From positions 62,001-126,000 of the forward strand of contig NC_006048.2 of the NCBI RefSeq assembly GCF_000006445.2: a DNA stretch of 64,000 nucleotides. The letters run 5' to 3'. The number at the start of each line of letters is the position of its first letter. Position 1 is the stretch's first letter. The notes under the pieces were generated by a model. The model saw only the letters and a program-made list of their open reading frames with translations, was not told the DNA's origin and ran no database searches. The position numbers and the translations under genes were made by a program. This document shows positions 1 to 8,984 of the stretch, one piece after another. The DNA is from Debaryomyces hansenii CBS767 (lineage: Eukaryota; Ascomycota; Pichiomycetes; Serinales; Debaryomycetaceae).

Positions 1-249
1 TTCTTTTTCTTTGCATCAATGGCGCTAATATCCATACCATGGGTTTATTTCCTTCTTCCAGAAACAAAAGGAATACCATTAGAGAACATGGAAGAGCTCT
101 TTGACTACCCAGCCCCACGAGCACATATTCTTGTTTTCAACAGCTTAAAATGTGGTCTGGATATACTTCAAGATAAGGCGGATGAAAGTTCTCTAACATC
201 GAATGGGAATCTAAAGCAGGAAACTATACATGTCGAAAAGGTAGTTTAG
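1..249 (+). CDS. Sugar porter (MFS), C-terminal end only
   Basis: This is the 3' end of a gene that starts left of the window; the frame is open from base 1, so the ATG at 19 is internal. About 82 residues remain: the end of the last membrane helix (aromatic and hydrophobic residues up to about position 20), the sugar-porter signature PETKG at about residues 24-28 with the following ENMEELF, and a hydrophilic cytoplasmic tail. The PETKG motif followed by an acidic stretch is typical of the yeast hexose/lactose permease family. The substrate cannot be read from this fragment. TAG stop at 247-249. Confidence 0.85.
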   Translation, partial: FFFFASMALISIPWVYFLLPETKGIPLENMEELFDYPAPRAHILVFNSLKCGLDILQDKADESSLTSNGNLKQETIHVEKVV

Positions 250-897
250 TGCGTGATGGTTCTGTTCAACCTTATACCAAATAGTATTTTTTTTCTTCTA
301 GAATAGAGCAAAATCATATAATTTGGAATAAAGTTCGATGTGTTTAATTCTAAAGTTTATCATAATAATTCTTTTAAAAGAAAATTGAAGGAATAAAATA
401 ATCTATGACAACGGATGAATCGATTCCTGTAATATTGATCTTGGGCTACTCAAAATTGCGCACTCCTTCTCGTACGGTCATTAATACGAAAATAGACATG
501 ATTTTATTTTCGCCCTTACAGTTCTATATTTGATTATAACCTTCTCTTGCTCAAGTTATCAAAGTAATTTAAAATAATATATTTGGGATGAGTGATATTT
601 TTGATTATGAAACTCTTGTGGTATAATACACCAAAGGAATTATAATATCGCTTAAGATATTCTGGCAAACGATAGATATTTAGAGCATGATTTAGCTATT
701 AATCCCTGTATTCATTATGGCCAAATAAATAAAGCAATTTTAGAAAGTGAAGTAGAGATATATGTATTTCAAATATTATTATTTTCACATTCCATTCTTT
801 ATTTTGAAATCGCAAAATCACTAGTAATTTAGCTCGTAGAAAATATTACTTATATTATAAGATTTAATTTTCTGTAACAATAAGTAATCAATAATGA
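250..897. other. Intergenic, AT-rich, no gene seen
   Basis: This spacer lies between two genes that converge on it. A stop-free stretch of about 58 codons (roughly 653-830, plus strand) has no ATG and resembles nothing I recognise; such a length is unremarkable at this base composition. I see no RNA gene. Confidence 0.6.
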
Positions 898-2151
898 CTA
901 TTTGCAGACTTGTAATATTTCCGAGTCAATATTATAGTAGTAATTACCACTAAGTATCAATGATTTTAATTTATGTAAATTTTCGATGTGTAGAGTCCGC
1001 TTTGCTTCGATAACATTTAGCCTTGCCTTAAAGAGTATCTTACACCATGATAAATTCAATTCTACCAACGAGGCAGGAAAAACATTTGAAGTTTGTTCGT
1101 TAAAGAAGGAACTCAAATAATTGCCGCTCAAATCTAATCTTTCTAATGATGTTGGAAGATTTATTAGATTAGATATCAAATTTCGCGATATATTAAGTTT
1201 CAGCAAATTTTGGAAGAAGGGTTTACATAAGAAATTGCAATTATTTAAGTTGTTACCAGACAATACTAATACCTCTAAATTGAAAGATATATTAATGCTA
1301 ATTGATATCCTAATCAAGTTGTTATTAGACAAGTTTAGATTTCTTAAATTTGCTAGGTTGTTAATATTAAAGTTATTGGATATTGTATGAAGATTATTAT
1401 TGGATAAATTAAGGTCTTGTATCAGATCAGGAAAATATAACTTTGCCAAGTTCTCATCATTAATATTATTATACGATAAATCTAAAGTTTTCAAGTTTCC
1501 ACATAGGCAATTGTGATTCCTAAAATACATAAAGTGCTCCATCAATCTAGATGAATTAAATAGATGCAATTTTAAGTTCTCAATGCTGCCATGATTCAAG
1601 TCATGAGAATTTTCTTCAAAGGAAGTTTGTTGTACTCCCGTAATTTGCTTCACAGTTTTATAGTGTATTGAAAACCAATTTACAATATAATTATTATAAC
1701 TAAAATGGTACAATATTCCATTTAACAAATTAATGTCGATCAAATTATCGTCATGTATACTTAATTGAAAACTAAACTTATTTGTAAATGATTTTAACAA
1801 TTTAAAATGATGACTCAACATGAAACTAATAAAATTATACGACGAACGATTATTGCAATCGAACAAAACGAAAGAAATCACTTTAGGCTTTATGACCATT
1901 TGCGTAATATTCAAATATTGTAACTGGAAATTTGATAGTTGATGGGTATCATTGATATTCGTATTGGAAATGGTCACATGTTTCCCCTTATATTTAACGA
2001 AGAAAGCCATTTGCCTAACTTTAGAATATGAATTAAATGTTGTATCATAAATTAGACCTTCAAGATCAAACTTGTATGTTAATTCATCCGGGGAAAGGTG
2101 AGACAAAGTTTCTCCCATCAACTCAATGGGTAATCGGAATAATATGTTCAT
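898..2151 (-). CDS. Leucine-rich repeat protein with F-box-like N-terminus
   Basis: The 417-residue protein begins with an F-box-like segment (LPIELMGETLSHLSP, residues 7-21), followed by a poorly conserved region rich in Asn, Ile, Phe and Tyr. Its second half carries about eight leucine-rich repeats of the pattern LxxLxLSxNNLxxI. F-box plus LRR proteins usually act as substrate receptors of SCF ubiquitin ligases, with the repeats binding the target; that role is inferred here. Asparagine and isoleucine are very frequent, which suggests relaxed constraint or a fast-evolving lineage-specific family. No pathway can be deduced from the neighbours. ATG at 2149-2151, with no better start upstream. 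Confidence 0.75.
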   Translation of the reverse strand: MNILFRLPIELMGETLSHLSPDELTYKFDLEGLIYDTTFNSYSKVRQMAFFVKYKGKHVTISNTNINDTHQLSNFQLQYLNITQMVIKPKVISFVLFDCNNRSSYNFISFMLSHHFKLLKSFTNKFSFQLSIHDDNLIDINLLNGILYHFSYNNYIVNWFSIHYKTVKQITGVQQTSFEENSHDLNHGSIENLKLHLFNSSRLMEHFMYFRNHNCLCGNLKTLDLSYNNINDENLAKLYFPDLIQDLNLSNNNLHTISNNFNINNLANLRNLNLSNNNLIRISISINISFNLEVLVLSGNNLNNCNFLCKPFFQNLLKLNISRNLISNLINLPTSLERLDLSGNYLSSFFNEQTSNVFPASLVELNLSWCKILFKARLNVIEAKRTLHIENLHKLKSLILSGNYYYNIDSEILQVCK

Positions 2152-3201
2152 TCAGTATTTTATTATCTAAAACTAATTAGAAAACCTGGTGTGATCAAAC
2201 CTCGTATTAAATAGCTGAATAACTATCAAGGTATGAATAGAAATTTTGCATTAAATTATAAATATCGGAATTTGAGGCTATTTTTTCAGTTATCGATATT
2301 CTTTTGATACTATATGAAATATTATATGAAACGAGTTCATGAACTGGAGTTAATCTATAAAGGTAAATAAATTATACTTATAAATTTATTTAGTTTAAGG
2401 AACTTCCAATATTGAAGACAAGCATGAACTCGTCATTTCTATCTCAAATAAATATATCGTTTGATAAATTATTCGAAGAAAGCAACTGATATCATAGCTA
2501 CGTCTAAAAGTTTCCGAAAACTGAGAGTCATCATGTTAATTGTTTAATCTTTTTCCATTTATAACTTGATTTGAAATAATCGAAAGTTAATAATTTAATT
2601 AGTAATCGTTTCTTAATCAATTTCTTATAATATTTACAAATAGTGTCTTCTTGAGTATTTGTTTAATGAAAATGAAATAGGTAACTATAGTTTAACTTCA
2701 AAATTTTGTATGGAGTATATTCTAAATTGAAAACTGCAGGAAGTGCCGCAGAACTGCTTTTCAACCCCAGATAAAAATTATTCGCATTAGAGAAAGTATT
2801 GTAGAAATTGTTAATACAAAAATAAACTGGTTTGAAACTCCAAGGTTGAAACCTTGTGAATCAAAGAATATTTAATTCATTTAAATCGAATTTGAGAGGC
2901 TTTAGGTGTTTAGAAATAATATAAGTATGTTTTAAAACTGAAATTCTTAGTAATATAAATGTTCAAGAACATTTTCCATTAAGCTAATTAGTAAAATTTT
3001 GAATGGGGCAAGTATCAAGGAGAATACAAAAAGAGAAGTACCATGATGTATCTTGCTTGTTTCTTTTACGTTGGGGAGTGGAAATAATGTAGTTGGAGAT
3101 TTCGGAAGTTAAAAACCGATTGACAGGTCAATATATAAGAAGCAATACATATCGGGCAAAATCTATCAGCCTCAAAGAGTCAAGCTAAGTACGTTTAAAT
3201 C
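2152..3201. other. Long divergent intergenic region, no gene seen
   Basis: This 1,050-base spacer lies between the divergently transcribed LRR gene and the decarboxylase gene. It is strongly AT-rich and has many stops in all frames. Near its right end there is a TATA-like box (TATATAAG, 3132-3139) about 65 bases before the decarboxylase ATG, and a CGG-N10-CCG motif listed separately. I see nothing else. Confidence 0.55.
3103..3118. promoter_or_regulatory. CGG-N10-CCG motif, possible Zn2Cys6 factor site
   Basis: An inverted CGG/CCG pair with a 10-base spacer stands about 85 bases before the ATG of the dialkylglycine decarboxylase gene and 14 bases before its TATA-like box. In S. cerevisiae the proline-pathway activator Put3 binds this geometry. 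Which factor would act here is unknown; a single such motif can arise by chance. Confidence 0.3.
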
Positions 3202-4521
3202 ATGAGCTTATATTCTTCAATTGATGAGAAGGAGTTTTGGTTAAAATCAAAATCCTTGTTACCTTACGGCGGAGTCTTCACTCCAGCCATAATTACGAAA
3301 GCAAAAGGGGTATATATTTATACCCATGATGGGAAGCGTATATTGGACTTTACATCCGGACAAATGTCATGTTTACTTGGTCACGGTCACCCAGAAATTT
3401 CTAAAACGATTACAGAGCATGCTTTTAATTTGGACCATCTTTTCAGTGGCATGATTTGTCCCCCAGTCGTAAACTTGGCGCATATGTTGACAGGAATTCT
3501 ACCTGACGGGTTAGATAAGGCAATGTTTCTAAGTACAGGAGGTGAAGCTAATGAGGCGGCGATCAAGCTAGCAAAAATATGTACTGGAAATTTTGAAGTT
3601 GTTGGGTTGTCCTTGTCGTGGCATGGTATGACTGGTGCCTCTAATGCCACAACCTATCAATCAGGTAGATCAGGACAAGGTCCAATGATACCAGGAAACT
3701 TAGTGCTTCCAGCTCCTAATGGTTACAGATCAATTTTTCGGAAACCTGATGGATCCTACGACTGGGAAACTGAATTGGATTACGGATGGTCCTTGATCGA
3801 TAGTGCTTCCGTTGGATCTTTGGCTGCGGTCATAGTTGAGCCTATTTTGAGTTCTGGTGGTATGTTAGTTTTACCTGATGGATATCTTAGAGCTATGAAA
3901 AAACATTGTGAGAAAAGAGGTATGTTATTAATTGTTGATGAAGCTCAAACAGCTTTAGGGCGTTGTGGATCGATGTTTGCATTTGGAGACTCGGGTGTTA
4001 TACCAGATATATTATCATTGAGCAAAACTTTGGGTAATGGAATACCCCTTTCGGCTATTGTCACGTCAGAACAACTTTCGGAAAGAGGGAATAAGAAAGG
4101 GTTTTTGTTTTATACTACCCATGTCAACGACCCCCTTCCCGCCGCGGTTGGACTAAAAGTTTTAGAAGTTATTATCAGAGACAACTTAGTTGATAAGGCA
4201 AGAATTATGGGAAATATATTTAAATCAGAATTAGATAAGTTTAAACAGGAGTATAATTTTATAGGAGACATTAGAGGGAAGGGTCTTATGGTTGGAATTG
4301 AGATAGTTAAAAACCGACAAACAAAAGAATCAGACCCCGATTTGGCGAAAGTTTTGGCGGATAAAATGATGGAGCTTGGTCTATCCGCAAATCTTATAGC
4401 CGTTGCTTCTTTTGGTGGAATCTTTAGAATTGCTCCACCTATTACAATAACAGAGGAGGAGCTTAGACATGGATTATCAATTATGAATGATGCTTTCAGG
4501 GCTATTCGAAATCAATTATAG
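3202..4521 (+). CDS. 2,2-dialkylglycine decarboxylase-like class III aminotransferase
   Basis: This 439-residue PLP enzyme is a full-length member of class III aminotransferases. From memory it follows the bacterial 2,2-dialkylglycine decarboxylase (DGD) over its whole length, including DFTSGQMS (residues 50-57), LDHLFSGM, LSTGGEANEA, SWHGMTGA and the C-terminal GGVFRIAPP. Asp246 and Gln249 (DEAQ) should hold the PLP pyridine and ring oxygen, and Lys275 in LSKTLG should be the Schiff-base lysine. DGD decarboxylates 2-aminoisobutyrate or isovaline and transfers the amino group to pyruvate, so a nitrogen-scavenging role is likely. No targeting signal is evident. Such a close match to a bacterial enzyme suggests transfer, although filamentous fungi may also have it. 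The alternative is an omega- or beta-alanine aminotransferase, which fits the sequence less well. Confidence 0.85.
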   Translation: MSLYSSIDEKEFWLKSKSLLPYGGVFTPAIITKAKGVYIYTHDGKRILDFTSGQMSCLLGHGHPEISKTITEHAFNLDHLFSGMICPPVVNLAHMLTGILPDGLDKAMFLSTGGEANEAAIKLAKICTGNFEVVGLSLSWHGMTGASNATTYQSGRSGQGPMIPGNLVLPAPNGYRSIFRKPDGSYDWETELDYGWSLIDSASVGSLAAVIVEPILSSGGMLVLPDGYLRAMKKHCEKRGMLLIVDEAQTALGRCGSMFAFGDSGVIPDILSLSKTLGNGIPLSAIVTSEQLSERGNKKGFLFYTTHVNDPLPAAVGLKVLEVIIRDNLVDKARIMGNIFKSELDKFKQEYNFIGDIRGKGLMVGIEIVKNRQTKESDPDLAKVLADKMMELGLSANLIAVASFGGIFRIAPPITITEEELRHGLSIMNDAFRAIRNQL

Positions 4522-5390
4522 TTGTGATGTAGATCATCGTAACTAAACCGTATCTCGAACTTGAGAGTATAATCTACAAGTCTTAATTATTTCTTAGCTA
4601 TTTACTTTTATTCTAGAATGAAGTTAACAAAATTTTTCCAAAATAAAATCCCTCTCGTTTTCCTGTATAGTCTTATAGAGCGATTAAACATGTTGCGATT
4701 CTGAAAAGTTTACCAATAGCACAGTATCATTTATTAGAATAGAAGATGGGTGTTGAAAAAGCTTTTATATGATTTCAAATACGGCTAGGTCAGCAATTAA
4801 GTCATCAATATTTTCCACACCAACACTGATCCTTAATAAGGTGCAGTTGAATAACTAAGGACTCTCCATTCAATTAACTTTCTACTCCTACCCAAAAATC
4901 CCAGTTATTGTTTATTTTTTATTAGAGGGATACAAAAAATTAGAGATAATTTCGAGTCTTGTAGAAAGATAATCTTTCAGGGATTATAATTAAGGTCATG
5001 TAATACTATTAACAATATGGAATACCCATATATGATATACTTGTCTTATATACCAATATTGGACACTATAGAGGTAGTTATGTGATCAAAAATATTTATA
5101 TGTCGATAATTTTTAGGATGGTCTTAATTAAGTATCAAATGCTTAATTGCTGTTCGTTGAAGATTCATTCCTAATTTGTATTCTTATTCCGTTTCAACTT
5201 ACTAGGATTACTCCATATTCTCTGATGACTATAGGTATCACTAACATAACTATATATGGTTCTTACAATGATTTGTTTGAGAATCTTTATGGATTCTGAT
5301 AGTGACGCGACTATCCAAGTTTTGCAAAAATATACCTACAGCCAACTGTACTAGAAAGCATTACATGTAATAACCGTCAATGTATATGGA
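4522..5390. other. Intergenic with a decayed PLP-enzyme remnant
   Basis: This is an 869-base spacer between two genes that converge on it. It contains a short remnant of a Cys/Met-metabolism enzyme (4765-4848, minus strand). The rest is AT-rich with no open frame that I can support. Confidence 0.6.
4765..4848 (-). pseudogene. Remnant: C-terminus of a cystathionine gamma-lyase/synthase family enzyme
   Basis: Read on the minus strand, 27 codons plus a stop give a sequence containing LLRISVGVENIDDLIADL, which is the characteristic C-terminal end of Cys/Met-metabolism PLP enzymes (cystathionine gamma-synthase, gamma-lyase or O-acetylhomoserine sulfhydrylase). The TAA at 4765-4767 sits where such proteins normally end. 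Upstream the frame hits a TAG within a few codons and similarity fades. No intact copy lies in the window, so the parent gene and the age of the decay are unknown. Confidence 0.7.
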
Positions 5391-6701
5391 TCAAGGGTTT
5401 TTTCGTCTCAATTCATCGTACCTCAAAATGGTATTCAATAAAACTCTGAAACCATTATCGATTTCTTCGGGTGACGAGTATTCTTCTGGATTATGAGAAA
5501 TACCATTCTTAGATGGAATGAATATCATTGAAGTTGGTACTCTGATACTAGTGGCACAAGAATCATGACCTGCACCACTAACTATCTCTTTAACATCATC
5601 CGTAGAAAACAACTCTAAGGCGCTTTTTTTAACGGTGTCAATGTTGGTCTCATCAAAAGAAACAGCACCTGAAGTGTAAATGTGATCAAATTCTACTTCC
5701 AATGATTGAGAATATTTAGAACAATTACCTTTTTCGGCAATTGATTTGAATTCTAATTTCACGTTATCCATTAACTCGGTTAGTTTATCGTCGTTTACAT
5801 GCCTAGCATCAAAAGAAAATCTGACAGTATCCGGAATGACATTTATCAGGGCCGGCTCTAAATCAATTGTACCGATTGTAGCTAGGCCATCATGCTTTTG
5901 AGCAATGTCTATACCTTTTAAAATAAGTTTTGAAGCTATTTGCATAGCATCGCTCCTAGTGTTCATTGGCGTAGTACCCGCATGAGATGATTTACCTCTA
6001 ACAGTGACCGTATACCAAGTATACGCCTGAACTCCAGTAACAATACCAATTTTTTTATTCTCATTCTCCAAAATAGGCCCCTGTTCGATGTGAAGTTCGA
6101 AATGCGCAGCTAAAGGATTGCTCTTATACGACGACATAATGGGTCCATTGTAGCCAATTCTCTTTAATTCATCACCAATACTAACTGGAACTTTATCAGA
6201 AATAGACTCTAGACCTAAGGCCTCTTCCTCGCTTACAATTTCTGCCCATAACGATGAAGCGATAAGAGATCTGGGAAACCTCGCACCCTCTTCGTTTGTC
6301 CAGTTAACAAGCGCAATTGGATAATTAGGAATGATGCCATTTTCTTTCAAAGTTCGAAGAACCTCCAATCCTGAAAGAACACCGTATATTCCGTCATATC
6401 TACCGCCATTAGGTTGCGTATCTAAGTGAGATCCGATACCAGTTGGTGGTCCTGGGTTTTTGCCAGGATAAATTGCGAAAATATTACCGATTGCGTCAAC
6501 CTTCACCTCACACCCAAGGAATTGAGTTTCCTTCACGAACCAATCTCTTACGTTTTTATCTTCGTCACTTAATGCTAGACGGCAAACGCCCGTTTGCGTC
6601 AACCCGGGTCCCCAAACCCCTTTAGCTCCAAACTTGGATGCAGTCTCATGGATTGTATTGATAAGTCTATCTTTTTTTATAATCAAAGTTTCGTACGTCA
6701 T
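5391..6701 (-). CDS. PYD3: Beta-alanine synthase (beta-ureidopropionase), M20 family
   Basis: This 436-residue enzyme follows Lachancea kluyveri Pyd3 over its whole length, without that protein's N-terminal extension. It would hydrolyse N-carbamoyl-beta-alanine to beta-alanine, CO2 and ammonia, the last step of reductive pyrimidine degradation. The di-zinc ligands of the M20 fold are visible: His92 in GSHLDTQ, Asp103 in RYDG, the Glu pair 137-138 in NEEGARF, His204 in HIEQGP and His403 in ISHNPEE. The dimerisation-domain motif SHAGTTP is also present. A related N-carbamoyl-L-amino-acid hydrolase is possible, because the family contains close paralogues. The divergent permease next door has GATA sites, which fits nitrogen control. 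The promoter also contains TTATC (GATAA) near 6720. ATG at 6699-6701. Confidence 0.85.
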   Translation of the reverse strand: MTYETLIIKKDRLINTIHETASKFGAKGVWGPGLTQTGVCRLALSDEDKNVRDWFVKETQFLGCEVKVDAIGNIFAIYPGKNPGPPTGIGSHLDTQPNGGRYDGIYGVLSGLEVLRTLKENGIIPNYPIALVNWTNEEGARFPRSLIASSLWAEIVSEEEALGLESISDKVPVSIGDELKRIGYNGPIMSSYKSNPLAAHFELHIEQGPILENENKKIGIVTGVQAYTWYTVTVRGKSSHAGTTPMNTRSDAMQIASKLILKGIDIAQKHDGLATIGTIDLEPALINVIPDTVRFSFDARHVNDDKLTELMDNVKLEFKSIAEKGNCSKYSQSLEVEFDHIYTSGAVSFDETNIDTVKKSALELFSTDDVKEIVSGAGHDSCATSIRVPTSMIFIPSKNGISHNPEEYSSPEEIDNGFRVLLNTILRYDELRRKNP

Positions 6702-6872
6702 TTAATGTTGAAATATGTTTATCTTATTCATTTTTATATCTTCAGCATGGACTCCCATTTATAAATACCCTCTCGTTTACGTCGAATATTCAATTTTACT
6801 GAGTCAAATGGTTCTGGAAACCAAGAACGAGTATCTTGTATTATATGGTTAGCGCGCGGAAGACCATTTTTG

Positions 6873-7244
6873 TTAAAAGTGGTCGAACTGCACAAGAGAA
6901 TCCTTATCTTTCATGTTGCAATAGTTTACAACGTCTAATGAATCGGTTGCAACTTCCGATAAAGATGCGCAAACAATAAATTCAGTAATCATCGGCTCTA
7001 TTAGACTAATTGGTATGAGAGAATATAAAGGTCTACATTGTAGATATTTTAAAGAGCCTCTTAGCTCGAAAGTGTGAATGGAATCGAATGCGTACTCAGA
7101 AAAATATAGGCTTAAACTAGAATAAGGCGAAATATGAAGTTTTGTAAAATTTAGTGGAGTATTATTATATGCAAAATGAAGTTTAGCAAGAGCTTTCAAT
7201 TGCTTTTCACAATATATGAAGATGACTTTCGCGGACTGAATAAC
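6873..7244 (-). other. Open frame without ATG, possible gene remnant
   Basis: A stop-free stretch of 123 codons on the minus strand has no ATG at its 5' end. It is bounded upstream by TAG at 7245-7247 and ends at 6873. The translation is balanced in composition (Leu, Ser, Ile, Tyr) and not obviously low-complexity, with a segment ELRGSLKYLQCRPLYSL in the middle. I do not recognise a family. It could be the C-terminal remnant of a regulator or an open stretch arising by chance. Confidence 0.2.
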
Positions 7245-7279
7245 CTAAAGCGGAGAAAACTTCGATTGTTCTGCAGAGT

Positions 7280-7293
7280 GATAAGATCTTATC
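7280..7293. promoter_or_regulatory. Palindromic GATAAG pair, GATA-factor sites
   Basis: The 14-base perfect palindrome GATAAGATCTTATC contains two inverted GATAAG elements. It lies about 110 bases before the permease ATG. Yeast GATA factors (Gln3, Gat1 and their repressors) bind GATAAG pairs to impose nitrogen catabolite repression on DAL5-type genes, so the permease is probably induced on poor nitrogen sources. Confidence 0.65.
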
Positions 7294-7360
7294 AGAAGTT
7301 AATATTATGGAAAATTCGAGATTAGATATATTTTGACTGACAAATATAAAGTGGAGGAGT

Positions 7361-7384
7361 ATGTCTACTTTTGAAGTCTATTAA
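7361..7384 (+). promoter_or_regulatory. Seven-codon upstream ORF before the permease
   Basis: An ATG at 7361 opens a seven-codon frame ending with TAA at 7382-7384, 20 bases before the permease ATG at 7404. If transcription starts upstream of 7361, as the GATA palindrome at 7280-7293 suggests, this small ORF would be in the leader and could reduce or regulate translation. The transcript start is not known. Confidence 0.4.
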
Positions 7385-7403
7385 AATTATAGGTTTACAA
7401 AGG

Positions 7404-8984
7404 ATGTCACTTTACGAAGAGAAGAATTCTGTGGAAACGAATCTACATCAGTATAGATTGAGTAAAGATCCAGAGAAATCGATCCACCCAATTATCTCGG
7501 TGAAGTCTACTATAAGAGAGGATGTGGAAAATGGAGCTATCGGTTTGGATCTATATGAACAAGCTCAAGAGCTATCGAAAGACGAAATTGAATCCGAATA
7601 TTTAAAAATTAGACGAAAGATAGATAGGAGGTTATTACCGATTTTATGCATCACTTATACATTACAATTCTTAGATAAATTATCTCTTAATTATGCCTCA
7701 GCTTATTCTTTAAAGGAAGACTTGGGATTAACTGGTCAACGGTATTCTTGGGTGGCAGCAATATTTAATTTTGGCTACCTTTTTTGGGCATTACCATCCA
7801 ACTATATTATCCAGAGAGCACCAGTGGCTAAATATACCGGGGTTATGCTTTTTGTATGGGCAATCATATTAATTGCTCATATAGGGTGCCAAAATTATGG
7901 GGGAATGTTGGTTGTCAGGTTTATCTTGGGCATGTTTGAAGCCGGTATATCGCCAGCTTGCATGACGATATGTTCAATGTTTTATACTAGAGAAGAACAG
8001 CCATTCAGGATGTGTACCTTTTTATCTTGTAACGGGATTGCAACTATTGTTGGCGCATTATTAGGCTATGGTTTGGGACATTCAACAAATGCATCTATTA
8101 AATCGTGGAAATTGATATTTTTGGTAATAGGATTGCTCAATTTAGTATGGTCAGTAGTATTCATTTGGTTATGCCCTGATTCACCAGCAACTGCGACGTT
8201 TATTAACGAAAGGGAAAAGGCGATTGTCGTTGACAAGATTTCAAAGAATAATATGGGTATCAAAGACAAGAAAATTAGAAGATATCAAATCATTGAAGCG
8301 GTATCGGATCCAGCTGTTTGGTTGATTTCCTTTATAGGGCTTTCATGTGGAATTGTCAATGGTGGAGTTTCTAACTTTTCTTCAGCGTTAATGAAAGGTT
8401 ATGGATTCAGTGGACTAAATGCAACAGCTTTACAATTACCAACGGGGGCTATTGAGTTTGTGGTTGTGTTCATTGCAGGTATCATAGCTATAAGTGTAAA
8501 AAATACTAGATGCATAATATTCGTATTACTTTGTGTACCCGGCCTTGCAGGATTGATCGGGATTCATTTAATCAATTTAGACCATAAATGGGCATTGGTA
8601 GGATGTACTTGGCTTCAGTTTATTATTGGGGGTCCAGTTATTTTATCGTGGATATTTCTAACGGGTAACATTGGTGGTCATACTAAGAAAACAATTTCGA
8701 ATGGTTTTTGGTTTACGCTTTATGCAGCGGGTAATATAATCGGAGCTAACATATTTTATGCCAATGAAGCCCCCAAATATACAAGCGCCATTGTTGGTTT
8801 GATTACATGCTATTCAGGAATGATGGTAATAGGAATTGGGTACAGATTTTTGCTTATTCATAGAAATAAGAAGAGAACATATGAACAAGGTGAATACAAT
8901 GATGAAATTGCCAAGCAAGCGGTCATCGATGGATTTAATGATTTGACTGATTTTGAGAATCGAGGTTTTAGATATGCGATATAG
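7404..8984 (+). CDS. Dal5-family (anion:cation symporter) permease
   Basis: This 526-residue MFS protein belongs to the family of allantoate/ureidosuccinate (Dal5), nicotinate (Tna1), vitamin and pantothenate permeases. A hydrophilic N-terminus of about 75 residues leads to a basic stretch and the family-typical LLPILCITYTLQFLDKLSLNYA. About twelve hydrophobic segments follow, with a central cytoplasmic loop near residues 265-300. The start was set at ATG 7404; a TTG 33 bases upstream in the same frame is not a credible yeast start. It is divergent to the beta-alanine synthase gene and carries GATA sites, so a ureido or carboxylate compound such as ureidopropionate, ureidosuccinate or allantoate is a reasonable substrate guess. 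Family assignment is firm; the substrate is inferred. Confidence 0.85.
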   Translation: MSLYEEKNSVETNLHQYRLSKDPEKSIHPIISVKSTIREDVENGAIGLDLYEQAQELSKDEIESEYLKIRRKIDRRLLPILCITYTLQFLDKLSLNYASAYSLKEDLGLTGQRYSWVAAIFNFGYLFWALPSNYIIQRAPVAKYTGVMLFVWAIILIAHIGCQNYGGMLVVRFILGMFEAGISPACMTICSMFYTREEQPFRMCTFLSCNGIATIVGALLGYGLGHSTNASIKSWKLIFLVIGLLNLVWSVVFIWLCPDSPATATFINEREKAIVVDKISKNNMGIKDKKIRRYQIIEAVSDPAVWLISFIGLSCGIVNGGVSNFSSALMKGYGFSGLNATALQLPTGAIEFVVVFIAGIIAISVKNTRCIIFVLLCVPGLAGLIGIHLINLDHKWALVGCTWLQFIIGGPVILSWIFLTGNIGGHTKKTISNGFWFTLYAAGNIIGANIFYANEAPKYTSAIVGLITCYSGMMVIGIGYRFLLIHRNKKRTYEQGEYNDEIAKQAVIDGFNDLTDFENRGFRYAI

